Assembly: GCF_003999975.1 (NCBI RefSeq)
Contig: NZ_RJAC01000016.1
Coordinates: 153,758-217,757 of the forward strand
DNA from: Actinoplanes solisilvae
GTDB taxonomy: Bacteria > Actinomycetota > Actinomycetes > Mycobacteriales > Micromonosporaceae
DNA: 64,000 nucleotides
Reading direction: 5' to 3'
Under the pieces are notes generated by a model, which did no database searches, was not told the DNA's origin, and saw nothing but the letters and a program-made list of their open reading frames with translations. Each line of letters opens with the position of its first letter. Position 1 is the stretch's first letter. Shown here piece after piece: positions 16,709 to 25,828 of this stretch. The translations under genes and the position numbers were made by a program.

Positions 16709-18820
16709 ATGCAGGTTTGGCCTGGTCACCGGTACCCGTTGGGTGCCACGTACGACGGCACGGGCACGAACTTCGCGATCTTCTCCGAGGGGGCCGAGGC
16801 GGTCGAACTGTGCCTGTTCGACCCGTCCGGCAACGAGCGCAAGGTACAGCTTCACGAGCAGGACGCGTTCGTGTGGCACGCCTACCTGCCCGGGGTCGAA
16901 CCGGGCCAGCGCTACGGCTACCGCATGTACGGGCCGTACGACCCGTCGCGCGGGCTGCGCTACAACCCGCACAAGCTGCTGCTGGACCCGTACGCCCGGG
17001 CGGTCGACTCGGACATCGAGTGGAACCCGTCGCTGTACGCCTACGACTTCGAGAATCCCGACCAGATGTCGGACCTCGACTCGGCGCCTTACATGTCCAA
17101 GGGCGTGGTCGTGAACCCCTACTTCGACTGGGGCAACGACCGCCGGCCCGACATCCCCTACCACCACTCGGTGATCTACGAGACCCACGTGAAGGGGCTG
17201 ACCGAGCGGCACCCCGAGGTCCCCAAGGACATGCGCGGGTCATATTCGGCCATCGGCCACCCGGCGATCATCGAGCATCTCAAGAGTCTCGGCGTGACCG
17301 CGGTCGAGCTGATGCCGGTGCACCAGTTCGTGCACGACAACCGGCTGGCCGACCTCGGCCTGCGCAACTACTGGGGCTACAACACGCTCGGCTTCTTCGC
17401 GCCCTACCAGGGCTATTCGTCGACGGGCACCCTCGGTCAGCAGACCCAGGAGTTCCGCGGCATGGTCAAGGCCCTGCACAAGGCGGGGATGGAGGTGATC
17501 CTCGACGTCGTCTACAACCACACCGCCGAGGGCAACCATCTCGGGCCGACGCTGTCGCTCAAGGGCATCGACAACCGTACGTACTACCGGCTCGTCGACG
17601 ATCAACCCCAGTTCTACATGGACTACACCGGCACGGGTAACAGCCTGAACGTGCGCAGTCCCCAGAGCCTCCAGCTGATCATGGACTCGCTGCGCTACTG
17701 GGTGACCGAGATGCACGTCGACGGCTTCCGGTTCGACCTCGCCTCGACGCTGGCCCGTGAGTTCTACGACGTCGACCGGCTCTCGACCTTCTTCGAGGTC
17801 GTGCAGCAGGACCCGGTCGTCGGCCAGGTCAAGCTGATCGCCGAGCCGTGGGACGTCGGCCCCGGCGGTTACCAGGTGGGCAACTTCCCGCCCAACTGGA
17901 CCGAATGGAACGGCAAATACCGGGACACCGTACGGGACTTCTGGCGCGGCGAACCCGCCACGCTCGCGGAGTTCGCGTCCCGCATCACCGGCTCGGCCGA
18001 CCTCTACCAGGACGACGGCCGTAAACCCTTCCACTCGATCAACTTCGTGACCGCGCACGACGGGTTCACCCTGAACGACCTCGTGTCGTACAACGACAAG
18101 CACAACGAGGCCAACGGCGAGGAGAACCGGGACGGCGAGAGCCACAACCGGTCGTGGAACTGCGGCATCGAGGGCCCGACGAACGACGAGAACGTGCTCG
18201 CTCTGCGGGCCAAGCAGCGGCGCAACTTCCTGGCCACGCTGATGCTGTCCCAGGGCGTACCGATGATCTCGCACGGCGACGAGATGGGCCGCACCCAGCA
18301 GGGCAACAACAACGCCTACTGCCAGGACGACGAGATCTCCTGGATCGACTGGGAGCACGCCGACGAGCGGTTGCTCGAGTTCACCCGCAAGCTCACCGCG
18401 TTCCGCCACCGGCACCAGGTGTTCCAGCGCCGCCGGTTCTTCACCGGGCTGCCGGTGACCGCGCGCGGCGGCGGCGACCCGCTGCCCGACCTCGAATGGT
18501 TCACCCCCGACGGACGGCAGATGGCCGGCGACGACTGGGGCAACGACTTCGGGCGGGCGGTCGCGCTGTTCGTCAACGGCGAGGGCATCCGCGAACGCGG
18601 GCAGTACGGGCAACGGCACGTCGACAGTTCGTTCCTGCTCTTCTTCAACGCGCACGACGCGCCCATCGAATTCGCCACGCCTCCCGCCGAGTACGGGGAG
18701 AAGTGGGAGAAGGTCATCGAAACGGCCGAGCCGTCCCCGGACAACCCGCAGGTGGTCGAGGCGGGCCACAAGATCTGGGTGCCGGACCGCTCACTCATCG
18801 TCTTGGATCGGACGGTCTGA
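16709..18820 (+). CDS. glgX: Glycogen debranching enzyme GlgX (TreX)
   Basis: A 703-residue GH13 isoamylase-type enzyme that hydrolyses alpha-1,6 branches of glycogen. An N-terminal CBM48 domain (YPLGATYDGTGTNFAIFSEG) precedes the catalytic barrel. Visible catalytic motifs are DGFRFDLAS (Asp nucleophile), KLIAEPWD (Glu acid/base) and VTAHDGFTL (Asp). ATG 16709 follows a GAGGGG sequence. It sits 1 nt before treY, and the three-gene order glgX-treY-treZ matches trehalose operons in which the debranching enzyme is called TreX and supplies linear glucan. Confidence 0.95.
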   Translation: MQVWPGHRYPLGATYDGTGTNFAIFSEGAEAVELCLFDPSGNERKVQLHEQDAFVWHAYLPGVEPGQRYGYRMYGPYDPSRGLRYNPHKLLLDPYARAVDSDIEWNPSLYAYDFENPDQMSDLDSAPYMSKGVVVNPYFDWGNDRRPDIPYHHSVIYETHVKGLTERHPEVPKDMRGSYSAIGHPAIIEHLKSLGVTAVELMPVHQFVHDNRLADLGLRNYWGYNTLGFFAPYQGYSSTGTLGQQTQEFRGMVKALHKAGMEVILDVVYNHTAEGNHLGPTLSLKGIDNRTYYRLVDDQPQFYMDYTGTGNSLNVRSPQSLQLIMDSLRYWVTEMHVDGFRFDLASTLAREFYDVDRLSTFFEVVQQDPVVGQVKLIAEPWDVGPGGYQVGNFPPNWTEWNGKYRDTVRDFWRGEPATLAEFASRITGSADLYQDDGRKPFHSINFVTAHDGFTLNDLVSYNDKHNEANGEENRDGESHNRSWNCGIEGPTNDENVLALRAKQRRNFLATLMLSQGVPMISHGDEMGRTQQGNNNAYCQDDEISWIDWEHADERLLEFTRKLTAFRHRHQVFQRRRFFTGLPVTARGGGDPLPDLEWFTPDGRQMAGDDWGNDFGRAVALFVNGEGIRERGQYGQRHVDSSFLLFFNAHDAPIEFATPPAEYGEKWEKVIETAEPSPDNPQVVEAGHKIWVPDRSLIVLDRTV

Positions 18821-18821
18821 A

Positions 18822-21092
18822 TTGCCTCCTTCCGGAACCTACAGAGTCCAGGTCCGCCCCGAGTTTCCCCTGAAGAGCGCCGCCGAGCTGGCCGACTATC
18901 TGGCTGACCTCGGGGTGAGTCATCTCTATACGGCTCCGCTGCTCGCCGCGACTCCCGGTTCCGAACACGGCTACGACGTCGTGGATCACTCGCAGGTCAA
19001 TCCCGCGCTGGGTGGGGCTTCCGGGCTGAGCGACTTGTCCGCCGCGTTGACGGGCGCCGGGCTCGGGCTCGTGGTGGACATCGTCCCCAATCACGCCGGC
19101 GTTGCGGTGCCGTCGGCCAACCCCACCTGGTGGGACGTGCTGCGGCGCGGTCGCGCATCGGATTTCTCTGATTTCTACGACATCGACTGGTCGCGGGGCC
19201 GGCTGCTGATCCCGACGCTGGCCGATTCGCCCGACGCCCTCGACGATCTTCGGGTCGAGGACGGCGAGCTGCGCTACTTCGACAAGCGGTTCCCCATCGC
19301 CGACGGCACGGGCGAGGGCACCGCGCGGGAGGTCCACGACCGGCAGCACTACGAGCTGGTCAACTGGGTCCGCGGCGACAGCGAGCTCAACTACCGTCGC
19401 TTCTTCGCGATCGTCGACCTGGCCGGCCTGCGCGTCGAGGACCCGCGCGTCTTCGAGGCCACCCACGCCGAGATCCTGCGCTGGTACAACGAGGGCATCG
19501 CCTCCGGCATCCGGGTCGACCACCCGGACGGCCTGCGCGACCCGGGGGAGTACTTCGACCGTCTGCGGGCCGCCGCCCCCGACGCCTGGATCGTGGTCGA
19601 GAAGATCCTCGAGCCGGGCGAGGAGATGCCCGACTGGCCGGTCGCCGGCACCACCGGCTACGACGCGCTCGCCGAGGTGTGCGGCGTCTTCGTCGACCCG
19701 AGCACCGAGGCGTTCTTCGACACCCTCCAGCACCATCTGACCGGCGGCGAGACGTCCTGGCAGGACCTGGTACACGGGTGCAAGCTGCACATCGCCACCA
19801 CCCAGCTCGCCGCCGAACTGGCCCGCATGGCCCGGCTGGTCCCCGACGTCGACGCCGCCCCGCGCGCGCTGGCCGAGCTGGCCGCGTGCTTCCCGGTCTA
19901 CCGCTCCTACCTGCCGTTCGGCTCCCGCCACCTGGCCAAGGCCCGCTCCGAGGCCGGCCGCCGTCGCCCTCAGCTCGTCCCGGTGCTCGACCAGCTCCTC
20001 GGTCGGCTGCGCAACCCCGCCGACGAACTGGCCGTACGGTTCCAGCAGTTCACCGGCGCCGTGATGGCCAAGGGCGTCGAGGACACGGCGTTCTACCGGT
20101 GGACCCGGTTCACGGCCCGCAACGAGGTCGGCAACGACCCGGCCGAGTTCGCCGTCACCCCCGACAACTTCCACGACGCGGCCGACGAGCGCCGCCGCAC
20201 CTGGCCCGACTCGATGACGACGCTGTCCACCCACGACACCAAGCGCAGTGAAGACGTACGGGCCCGGCTGGCCGTGCTGTCCGAGGTGCCGGGCGACTGG
20301 ACCGAGGTCGTGCGCCGCTGGGCCCGCGTCGACCCGATTCCCGACCCGTCCCTCGCGCACCTGATCTGGCAGGCCGCCGTGGGCGCCTGGCCGCTTTCCC
20401 GAGAGCGACTTCAGGCGTACGCCCTCAAGGCCGCTCGCGAGGCCGCCGCCGGGACGACGTGGCAGCACCCCGACGAGCGCTTCGAAGCGGCCGTACGGGC
20501 CATGGTCGACAAGATCTACGACGACCCGGCGCTGCACCGTGAGGTCGCCGACTTCGCCGCGTCGATCACGCCGCCCGGCTGGTCGAACGCGCTCGGGCAG
20601 AAGGTCGTGCAGCTCACCATGCCCGGCGTGCCCGACGTCTACCAGGGCACCGAGCTGTGGGACTTCTCGCTGGTCGACCCGGACAACCGCCGCCCGGTCG
20701 ACTTCGGCGTCCGCCGCGAACTGCTCGGCCGGCTCGACGACGGCTGGCTGCCCCCGATCGACGACAGCGGCGCGGCCAAGCTGCTGGTCACCAGCCGGGC
20801 CCTGCGCCTGCGCCGCCAACGGCCCGAGCTGTTCACCGGCTACCGTCCGGTCTTCGGCGAGGGGCGGTGCGGCGAGCACCTGCTCGGCTTCGACCGCGGC
20901 GGCGCCGTCACGATCGCGACCAGGATGCCGGTCGGATTGTCACGCCACAGCGGCTGGGGTGACACCACGGTGTCACTCGACGGCCACAGCTGGATGGAAG
21001 TGTTCACGAATACCAGCTACGGCGGGAGCCGCCTGGCGGTCGCCGACCTGCTGCGCACCTATCCCGTCGCCCTCCTGGTGAAAGAGAAATGA
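18822..21092 (+). CDS. treY: Maltooligosyl trehalose synthase
   Basis: A 756-residue GH13 enzyme that turns the reducing-end maltose unit of a maltooligosaccharide into a trehalosyl unit by intramolecular transglycosylation. Motifs: DIVPNHAGV, IRVDHPDGL (Asp nucleophile), IVVEKILEPGE (Glu) and LSTHDTKRSEDVRARL, the TreY-specific region. The start is TTG 18822, one base after the glgX stop, giving PPSGTYRVQVRPEFPL, the normal family N terminus. Its stop overlaps the treZ ATG. Confidence 0.96.
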   Translation: MPPSGTYRVQVRPEFPLKSAAELADYLADLGVSHLYTAPLLAATPGSEHGYDVVDHSQVNPALGGASGLSDLSAALTGAGLGLVVDIVPNHAGVAVPSANPTWWDVLRRGRASDFSDFYDIDWSRGRLLIPTLADSPDALDDLRVEDGELRYFDKRFPIADGTGEGTAREVHDRQHYELVNWVRGDSELNYRRFFAIVDLAGLRVEDPRVFEATHAEILRWYNEGIASGIRVDHPDGLRDPGEYFDRLRAAAPDAWIVVEKILEPGEEMPDWPVAGTTGYDALAEVCGVFVDPSTEAFFDTLQHHLTGGETSWQDLVHGCKLHIATTQLAAELARMARLVPDVDAAPRALAELAACFPVYRSYLPFGSRHLAKARSEAGRRRPQLVPVLDQLLGRLRNPADELAVRFQQFTGAVMAKGVEDTAFYRWTRFTARNEVGNDPAEFAVTPDNFHDAADERRRTWPDSMTTLSTHDTKRSEDVRARLAVLSEVPGDWTEVVRRWARVDPIPDPSLAHLIWQAAVGAWPLSRERLQAYALKAAREAAAGTTWQHPDERFEAAVRAMVDKIYDDPALHREVADFAASITPPGWSNALGQKVVQLTMPGVPDVYQGTELWDFSLVDPDNRRPVDFGVRRELLGRLDDGWLPPIDDSGAAKLLVTSRALRLRRQRPELFTGYRPVFGEGRCGEHLLGFDRGGAVTIATRMPVGLSRHSGWGDTTVSLDGHSWMEVFTNTSYGGSRLAVADLLRTYPVALLVKEK

Positions 21093-22822
21093 CGCTTTTC
21101 GAGGTCTGGGCACCGGAGAAGACCGTACGGCTCTCCGTCGCCGGGGAGGTCCGCGACATGGAACGTGGCGAGGACGGGTGGTGGCGGCTCGACGTGCCGT
21201 CGGCCGGTCCTGGCACGGACTACGGGTTCCACCTGCCTGATGTCGAGGCTGTGCTGCCCGACCCGCGAGCACCGTGGCTGCCCTCCGGCGTCCACGGGCC
21301 GAGCCGCGTTTACGACCACTCGGCGTTCGCGTGGACCGACCAGGCCTGGACCGGGCGTCAGCTGCCGGGCTCGGTGCTGTACGAGATGCACGTCGGCACG
21401 TTCACGCCGGCGGGCACCTTCGACGCCGCGATCGAGAAGCTCGACCACCTCGTCGAGCTCGGCGTCGACCTGGTCGAGCTGCTGCCGGTCAACTCGTTCA
21501 ACGGCGAGTACAACTGGGGATACGACGGGGTCGCCTGGTTCGCGCCGCATGAGGCGTACGGCGGGCCCGACGGGCTCAAACGTTTCGTCGACGCGGCCCA
21601 CCACCGCGGGCTGGGCGTCATCATCGACGTGGTCTACAACCACTTCGGGCCCAGCGGAGCCTATGCCCCGATGTTCGCCCCCTATCTGAGCCAGGCCGGC
21701 TCGAACCCGTGGGGCTCGTCGGTCAACCTGGACGGGTGGGGCGCCGACGAGGTGCGCCGATACATCGTGGACAACGTGTTGATGTGGCTGCGGGACTATC
21801 ACGCGGACGGGTTGAGGCTCGACGCCGTGCACGCGCTGGCCGATCATTCGGCGATCCACGTGCTCGAGCAGATGGCCGTCGAGGTCGAGTCGCTGTCGGT
21901 TGCCGTGAACAGACCTTTGTCCCTCATCGCTGAATCCGACCTGAACGACCCCCGGCTGATCACCCCGCGCGAGGCCGGTGGCTACGGCCTGACCGCCCAG
22001 TGGGACGACGACGTGCACCACTCGCTGCACGCCCTGCTGACCGGCGAGCGTCAGGGGTACTACGGCGACTTCGGCTCCCTTGAGGGCCTGGAGACCGTCC
22101 TGAAGGGCGCGTTCCTTCACGCCAACACGTGGTCGAGCTTCCGGGGGCGCCGGCACGGGCGCCCGGTCGACCGATCCCGTACGCCGGGTTATCGCTTTGT
22201 GGCTTTTCTGCAGGACCACGACCAGATCGGCAACCGCGCGATCGGCGACCGCATCTCGGCGACGCTCTCGCCCGGCCTGCTCAAGGTCGGCGCCACCCTG
22301 CTGCTGACCTCACCGTTCACGCCGATGCTGTTCATGGGCGAGGAATGGGCGGCGAGCAGCCCCTGGCAGTACTTCACCAGCCACCCCGAGCCCGAGCTGG
22401 CCACCGCGGTGCAGCAGGGCCGCCGCCGCGAGTTCGCCGCGCACGGCTGGGCCGAGGCCGAGGTGCCCGACCCGCAGGACCCGGCGACCTTCCAGCGGTC
22501 CAAGCTCGACTGGGAGGAACCGGCCAAACCCGAGCACGCCGATATCCTCGACCTCTACAAGCGGCTGATCGCGCTGCGCCGCAGCCGGCCCGACCTGTCG
22601 GATCCCTGGCTCGACAAGGTCGACGTCTGGCACGGCGACCAGCACCTGGTGATGCGGCGCGGGCGCACGGCGGTGGCGGTGAACCTGGCGGGCACGCCGC
22701 AGACGGTCTCGCTGCGGGCGACGCCGTCGTCGGTGCTGCTGGCCACGTCGCCCGGCGTCGTGCTCCAGCGCGACCGGGTCGAACTCCCACCGGAGAGTGC
22801 GGTTGTGGTCGCGTACCGGTAG
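21089..22822 (+). CDS. treZ: Maltooligosyltrehalose trehalohydrolase
   Basis: A 577-residue GH13 enzyme that releases trehalose from the TreY product. An N-terminal Ig-like domain (FEVWAPEKTVRLSVAGEV) is followed by the barrel with DVVYNHFGPSG, LRLDAVHALAD (Asp nucleophile), IAESDLNDP (Glu) and FLQDHDQIGNRA (Asp). It overlaps treY by ATGA. Together with GlgX and TreY it completes glycogen-to-trehalose conversion in the cytoplasm, a stress and spore carbon route in actinobacteria. Confidence 0.96.
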   Translation: MTLFEVWAPEKTVRLSVAGEVRDMERGEDGWWRLDVPSAGPGTDYGFHLPDVEAVLPDPRAPWLPSGVHGPSRVYDHSAFAWTDQAWTGRQLPGSVLYEMHVGTFTPAGTFDAAIEKLDHLVELGVDLVELLPVNSFNGEYNWGYDGVAWFAPHEAYGGPDGLKRFVDAAHHRGLGVIIDVVYNHFGPSGAYAPMFAPYLSQAGSNPWGSSVNLDGWGADEVRRYIVDNVLMWLRDYHADGLRLDAVHALADHSAIHVLEQMAVEVESLSVAVNRPLSLIAESDLNDPRLITPREAGGYGLTAQWDDDVHHSLHALLTGERQGYYGDFGSLEGLETVLKGAFLHANTWSSFRGRRHGRPVDRSRTPGYRFVAFLQDHDQIGNRAIGDRISATLSPGLLKVGATLLLTSPFTPMLFMGEEWAASSPWQYFTSHPEPELATAVQQGRRREFAAHGWAEAEVPDPQDPATFQRSKLDWEEPAKPEHADILDLYKRLIALRRSRPDLSDPWLDKVDVWHGDQHLVMRRGRTAVAVNLAGTPQTVSLRATPSSVLLATSPGVVLQRDRVELPPESAVVVAYR

Positions 22823-22864
22823 TTGTGCGCCGGCCGTGACATTCATGCGGCACGATAACCGGCC

Positions 22865-23986
22865 ATGGGGATCGATCGCGGCGGGGTCACCGGCCGATTC
22901 ACGTGGCCGGTGCGACGGCGGACGCCACCGGGGCCGGAGGGCACCGCCGAGGACATCGCGGTGCAAGATCTCGCCGAGCGGGAGGCGGCCGAGCAGCGGC
23001 TGCCCCCGCCCGAGCCGGAGCCGTTGATCGAGCCGCCGCGCTTCAACCTGGCCGCGTTCCGTCTCGCCGGACTCGGCTTCGCCCTGGTCCTGGCGCTAGC
23101 CCTGGCCCTGGTGCGCCTGTTCGACGGCGGGCCACCGTCGGTCGCCGACCTGCGCGAACAGGCGGGTGTGGACACGTGGACCGAGCTCGCCGTCGGCGTC
23201 AAGGACGATCAGCCGGGTACGGCGTCCCGCAACTCGAGCGGGCAGTGGAGCGGTTTCGACATCGACATCGCCTACATGATCGCCGAGGACCTGGGGTTCC
23301 GCCGCTCGGAGGTCAAGTTCTACTCGATCGAGAGCGAGGACCGGCCCCGGATGCAGGCCACGGCTCCCAACGGGGATCGGGTGCCGGTGAAGCTGGTGAT
23401 CGCCAGCTTCAGCATCACCGAGTCGCGCATCAAGGCCGGAGTGGGGTTCTCGGCACCCTATCTCTACACGGAACAGTAGGTTCTGACGATGCGCGGCAAG
23501 TATCCGCGACTCCCGACGATCGCCGACCTGAGCGGCAAGCGAGTCTGTTCGATCGCCGCGTCGACGAGTCTCGAAGCGCCGAGCAATGTCCGGACGATCA
23601 AGGTCGTGCCTCGCAACAAGATCAGTCAATGTATCGACGACCTGCGCGCGGGGCGTGTCGACGCGGTCACCACCGACGCTGCGATCCTGGCCGGCTACAA
23701 AGCCCGGTTCCGCAACGACTTCGATCACTGGGACGTCGGTCTCGACCCAATCGAGGCGTACGGGGTGAACGTGGGTGAAAACCCGGCGCTGCAGAAACTG
23801 GTCAACCTCACGCTCTATCGCTCCTACGTCGATCCGAAGGACTCGCGCTGGGAGGAGGCGTACGACAGGAACTTCCAGTCCGAGGTGGAGGCCAACGACA
23901 AGGCTCCGATCGCCGTCGCCGAGCAGCCCCGCGTCACCCGGCCGGATATCCGGGAGCAGCCGTGGGAGGACGTCTTCGGTGAGTGA
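22865..23986 (+). pseudogene. Membrane-anchored SBP_bac_3-type binding protein interrupted by in-frame TAG
   Basis: One frame of 373 codons encodes an amino-acid-type extracellular binding protein, but codon 205 (23477-23479) is TAG. Before the stop: a cytoplasmic segment of about 60 residues, one membrane helix (LGFALVLALALALVRLF) and the first lobe (GFDIDIAYMIAEDLGF, FSITESRIKAGVGFSAPYLY). After it, in the same frame: GKRVCSIAASTSLE, QCIDDLRAGRVDAVTTDAA and the closing helix. No bases are gained or lost. It may be a recent pseudogene, a readthrough case, or a sequence error. Restart at ATG 23489 would give only the second lobe without export. It overlaps the next gene by 8 nt. Confidence 0.8.
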
Positions 23987-24998
23987 GAACAGCATCTATG
24001 TCAAGGGCGGCCCCATCCCGGCCCGGCGCCGGCGGGCGCAGCTCAACTACCTGCTCACCGTACTGCCGGCCTTTCCGCTCGTGCTGCTCGTCCTGCGGCT
24101 GTGGTGGCTGAGCCGCCAGGATATTCCGACGATGTTGCTGCTGGTCCAGTACATCTCGCCGCTCGGCATGATCAGCGCGTTGTTAATCACGCTGATCTGG
24201 AGCGTTCCCGCCGTCGTGCTCGTCCTGCGCCTGCTCGGCAGTGTGCTGCTGGTGAGCGCACCCGAGGACGCGGGCCGGTCCCTGCTCGCCGTCACCGCAC
24301 TGCGCATGCCCGACTGGGTGGTGCTGCTCGCCGCCATGCTGGCCGCGTTCACCTGGCAGCTCCGGTTGCTGCCGCTGCTCGGCATGCTCATCGTCGGCAT
24401 TCTCGGACTCACGGCGGTCCAAAGATTCCGTACGGAGAAATGGTTGATGATCTGGATCACGATCGGCGTCCCCGTTCTGGTCGGCGCCCTCGTGCTGATC
24501 TTCGTCGGCCCCGGCATCGCGCAGGCCCTGCGGCTCGGCGAGACCTCGACGGCCTTGCTGCTGGCCGCGCCGCCGCTGCTGGGCCCGCTGCTGACCGGCC
24601 CGGTGCCCGCGCGGGCGGCGAGACTCGTCACGCACTGGCCGGCGATCGCCGCCGCGCTGGTCGCTCCGGTCGCGATCGGCGTAGTCTTCCTGCGCGCCCC
24701 GGTTCTGCCGAACAGCGCCGTCGAGATCGGCGAGAGGGGTCAGCCCGCCCACGTGTTACGCGGACAGCTGATCGCCGTCGACGACACCTCGACGACATTG
24801 CTCGAAGATGGTGGACTGGTGTCGTTCATCCCGAATGATCAGGTGCGTTCCAAGACACTCTGCCCCGAACCAGTGCGGCCCCCCGACAGTGCCGTCTCGG
24901 TGCGAGGCTGGGCGGTGACAGACTCCGCCCTGTCGTGGATCGCGCCAACACGCCGCGTTACGGAGGTCGATCCACGATGTCTCGGGCGACCGAGCTGA
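23979..24998 (+). CDS. Polytopic membrane protein, function unknown
   Basis: A 339-residue protein with about nine hydrophobic segments between residues 25 and 250, then a C-terminal soluble part of about 80 residues (HVLRGQLIAVDDTSTTLLED, FIPNDQVRSKTLCPE) with a small beta-barrel look. GTG 23979 overlaps the end of the binding-protein gene by 8 nt, so the two are translationally linked. It has no ABC permease EAA loop, so it is unlikely to be the transport partner of that binding protein. I do not recognise the family. Confidence 0.75.
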   Translation: MSENSIYVKGGPIPARRRRAQLNYLLTVLPAFPLVLLVLRLWWLSRQDIPTMLLLVQYISPLGMISALLITLIWSVPAVVLVLRLLGSVLLVSAPEDAGRSLLAVTALRMPDWVVLLAAMLAAFTWQLRLLPLLGMLIVGILGLTAVQRFRTEKWLMIWITIGVPVLVGALVLIFVGPGIAQALRLGETSTALLLAAPPLLGPLLTGPVPARAARLVTHWPAIAAALVAPVAIGVVFLRAPVLPNSAVEIGERGQPAHVLRGQLIAVDDTSTTLLEDGGLVSFIPNDQVRSKTLCPEPVRPPDSAVSVRGWAVTDSALSWIAPTRRVTEVDPRCLGRPS

Positions 24999-25089
24999 TG
25001 CCGCGTCCGGCCACCTATAACAGCCTTTTCGGCGAAACGCCGCCGACCACGTGCAGACACGGTTGCGGTGATCTGGGAAGCTGCACGCC

Positions 25090-25812
25090 ATGACCTTGCA
25101 CCTGCGGTGGGCCGCCGGCACCGATCAAGGACATGTCCGCAGCAACAACGAGGACTGTTACTACGCCGGTGACCGCCTCCTCGTCGTCGCCGACGGCATG
25201 GGTGGGATGGCCGCCGGTGACCTCGCCAGCCGCATGGCGATCGAGTCGATGACCCCGCTCGACGTCCCGATCGACAACGACCACCAGATGGACGCCCTGC
25301 ACCAGGCGCTCGAGGTGGCCAACCAGCGGATCGCGGCGACGGTCGAGGCCGACAACTCGCTGCAGGGCATGGGCACGACGCTGACGGCCGTGATCTTCTC
25401 GGGCACCCGCGCGGCGATGGCGCACGTCGGCGACTCCCGGGCCTACCTGCTGCGCGACGGCCGGCTCAACCAGCTCACCAAGGACGACACGTACGTCCAG
25501 ATGCTCGTCGACCAGGGGCTCATCCGGCCCGACGAGGCCGCCGGGCACCCTCGGCGCTCGGTCGTCACGCGCGTGCTGCAGGGCGAACCGGTCAGCCCGG
25601 CGTACGTGATCGTCGAACCCGAGCCGGGCGACCGCTGGCTGCTGTGCAGCGACGGCCTCACCGGTGTGGTGACGAACGAGACGATCGAGCAGGAGATGCT
25701 CGCCGCCGAGGACCCCAAGGCGTGCTGCGAACGGCTGATCGACCTCGCGCTGCGCGGCGGCGGCCCCGACAACGTCACCGTCATTGTCGCCGATCTGACA
25801 GCCATCGACTGA
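25090..25812 (+). CDS. PP2C family protein phosphatase
   Basis: A 240-residue Mn/Mg-dependent Ser/Thr phosphatase (PP2C/PstP type), soluble and without a membrane anchor. Motifs: DQGHVRSNNEDCYY, VADGMGGMAAGDLAS (metal-binding Asp), HVGDSRAYLLRDG, LCSDGLTGVV and GGPDNVTVIVADL. It would reverse phosphorylation by Hanks-type kinases; none is in the window. It lies 91 bp after the membrane-protein gene, in the same direction as it and the interrupted binding protein. Confidence 0.93.
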   Translation: MTLHLRWAAGTDQGHVRSNNEDCYYAGDRLLVVADGMGGMAAGDLASRMAIESMTPLDVPIDNDHQMDALHQALEVANQRIAATVEADNSLQGMGTTLTAVIFSGTRAAMAHVGDSRAYLLRDGRLNQLTKDDTYVQMLVDQGLIRPDEAAGHPRRSVVTRVLQGEPVSPAYVIVEPEPGDRWLLCSDGLTGVVTNETIEQEMLAAEDPKACCERLIDLALRGGGPDNVTVIVADLTAID

Positions 25813-25828
25813 GCACCGCTCGACCCTC

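Noticed and set aside
23477..23479. Pyrrolysine or programmed recoding at TAG
   Set aside because: No recoding element or pyl gene is visible; actinobacteria normally use TAG as stop. Mutation or sequence error is simpler.
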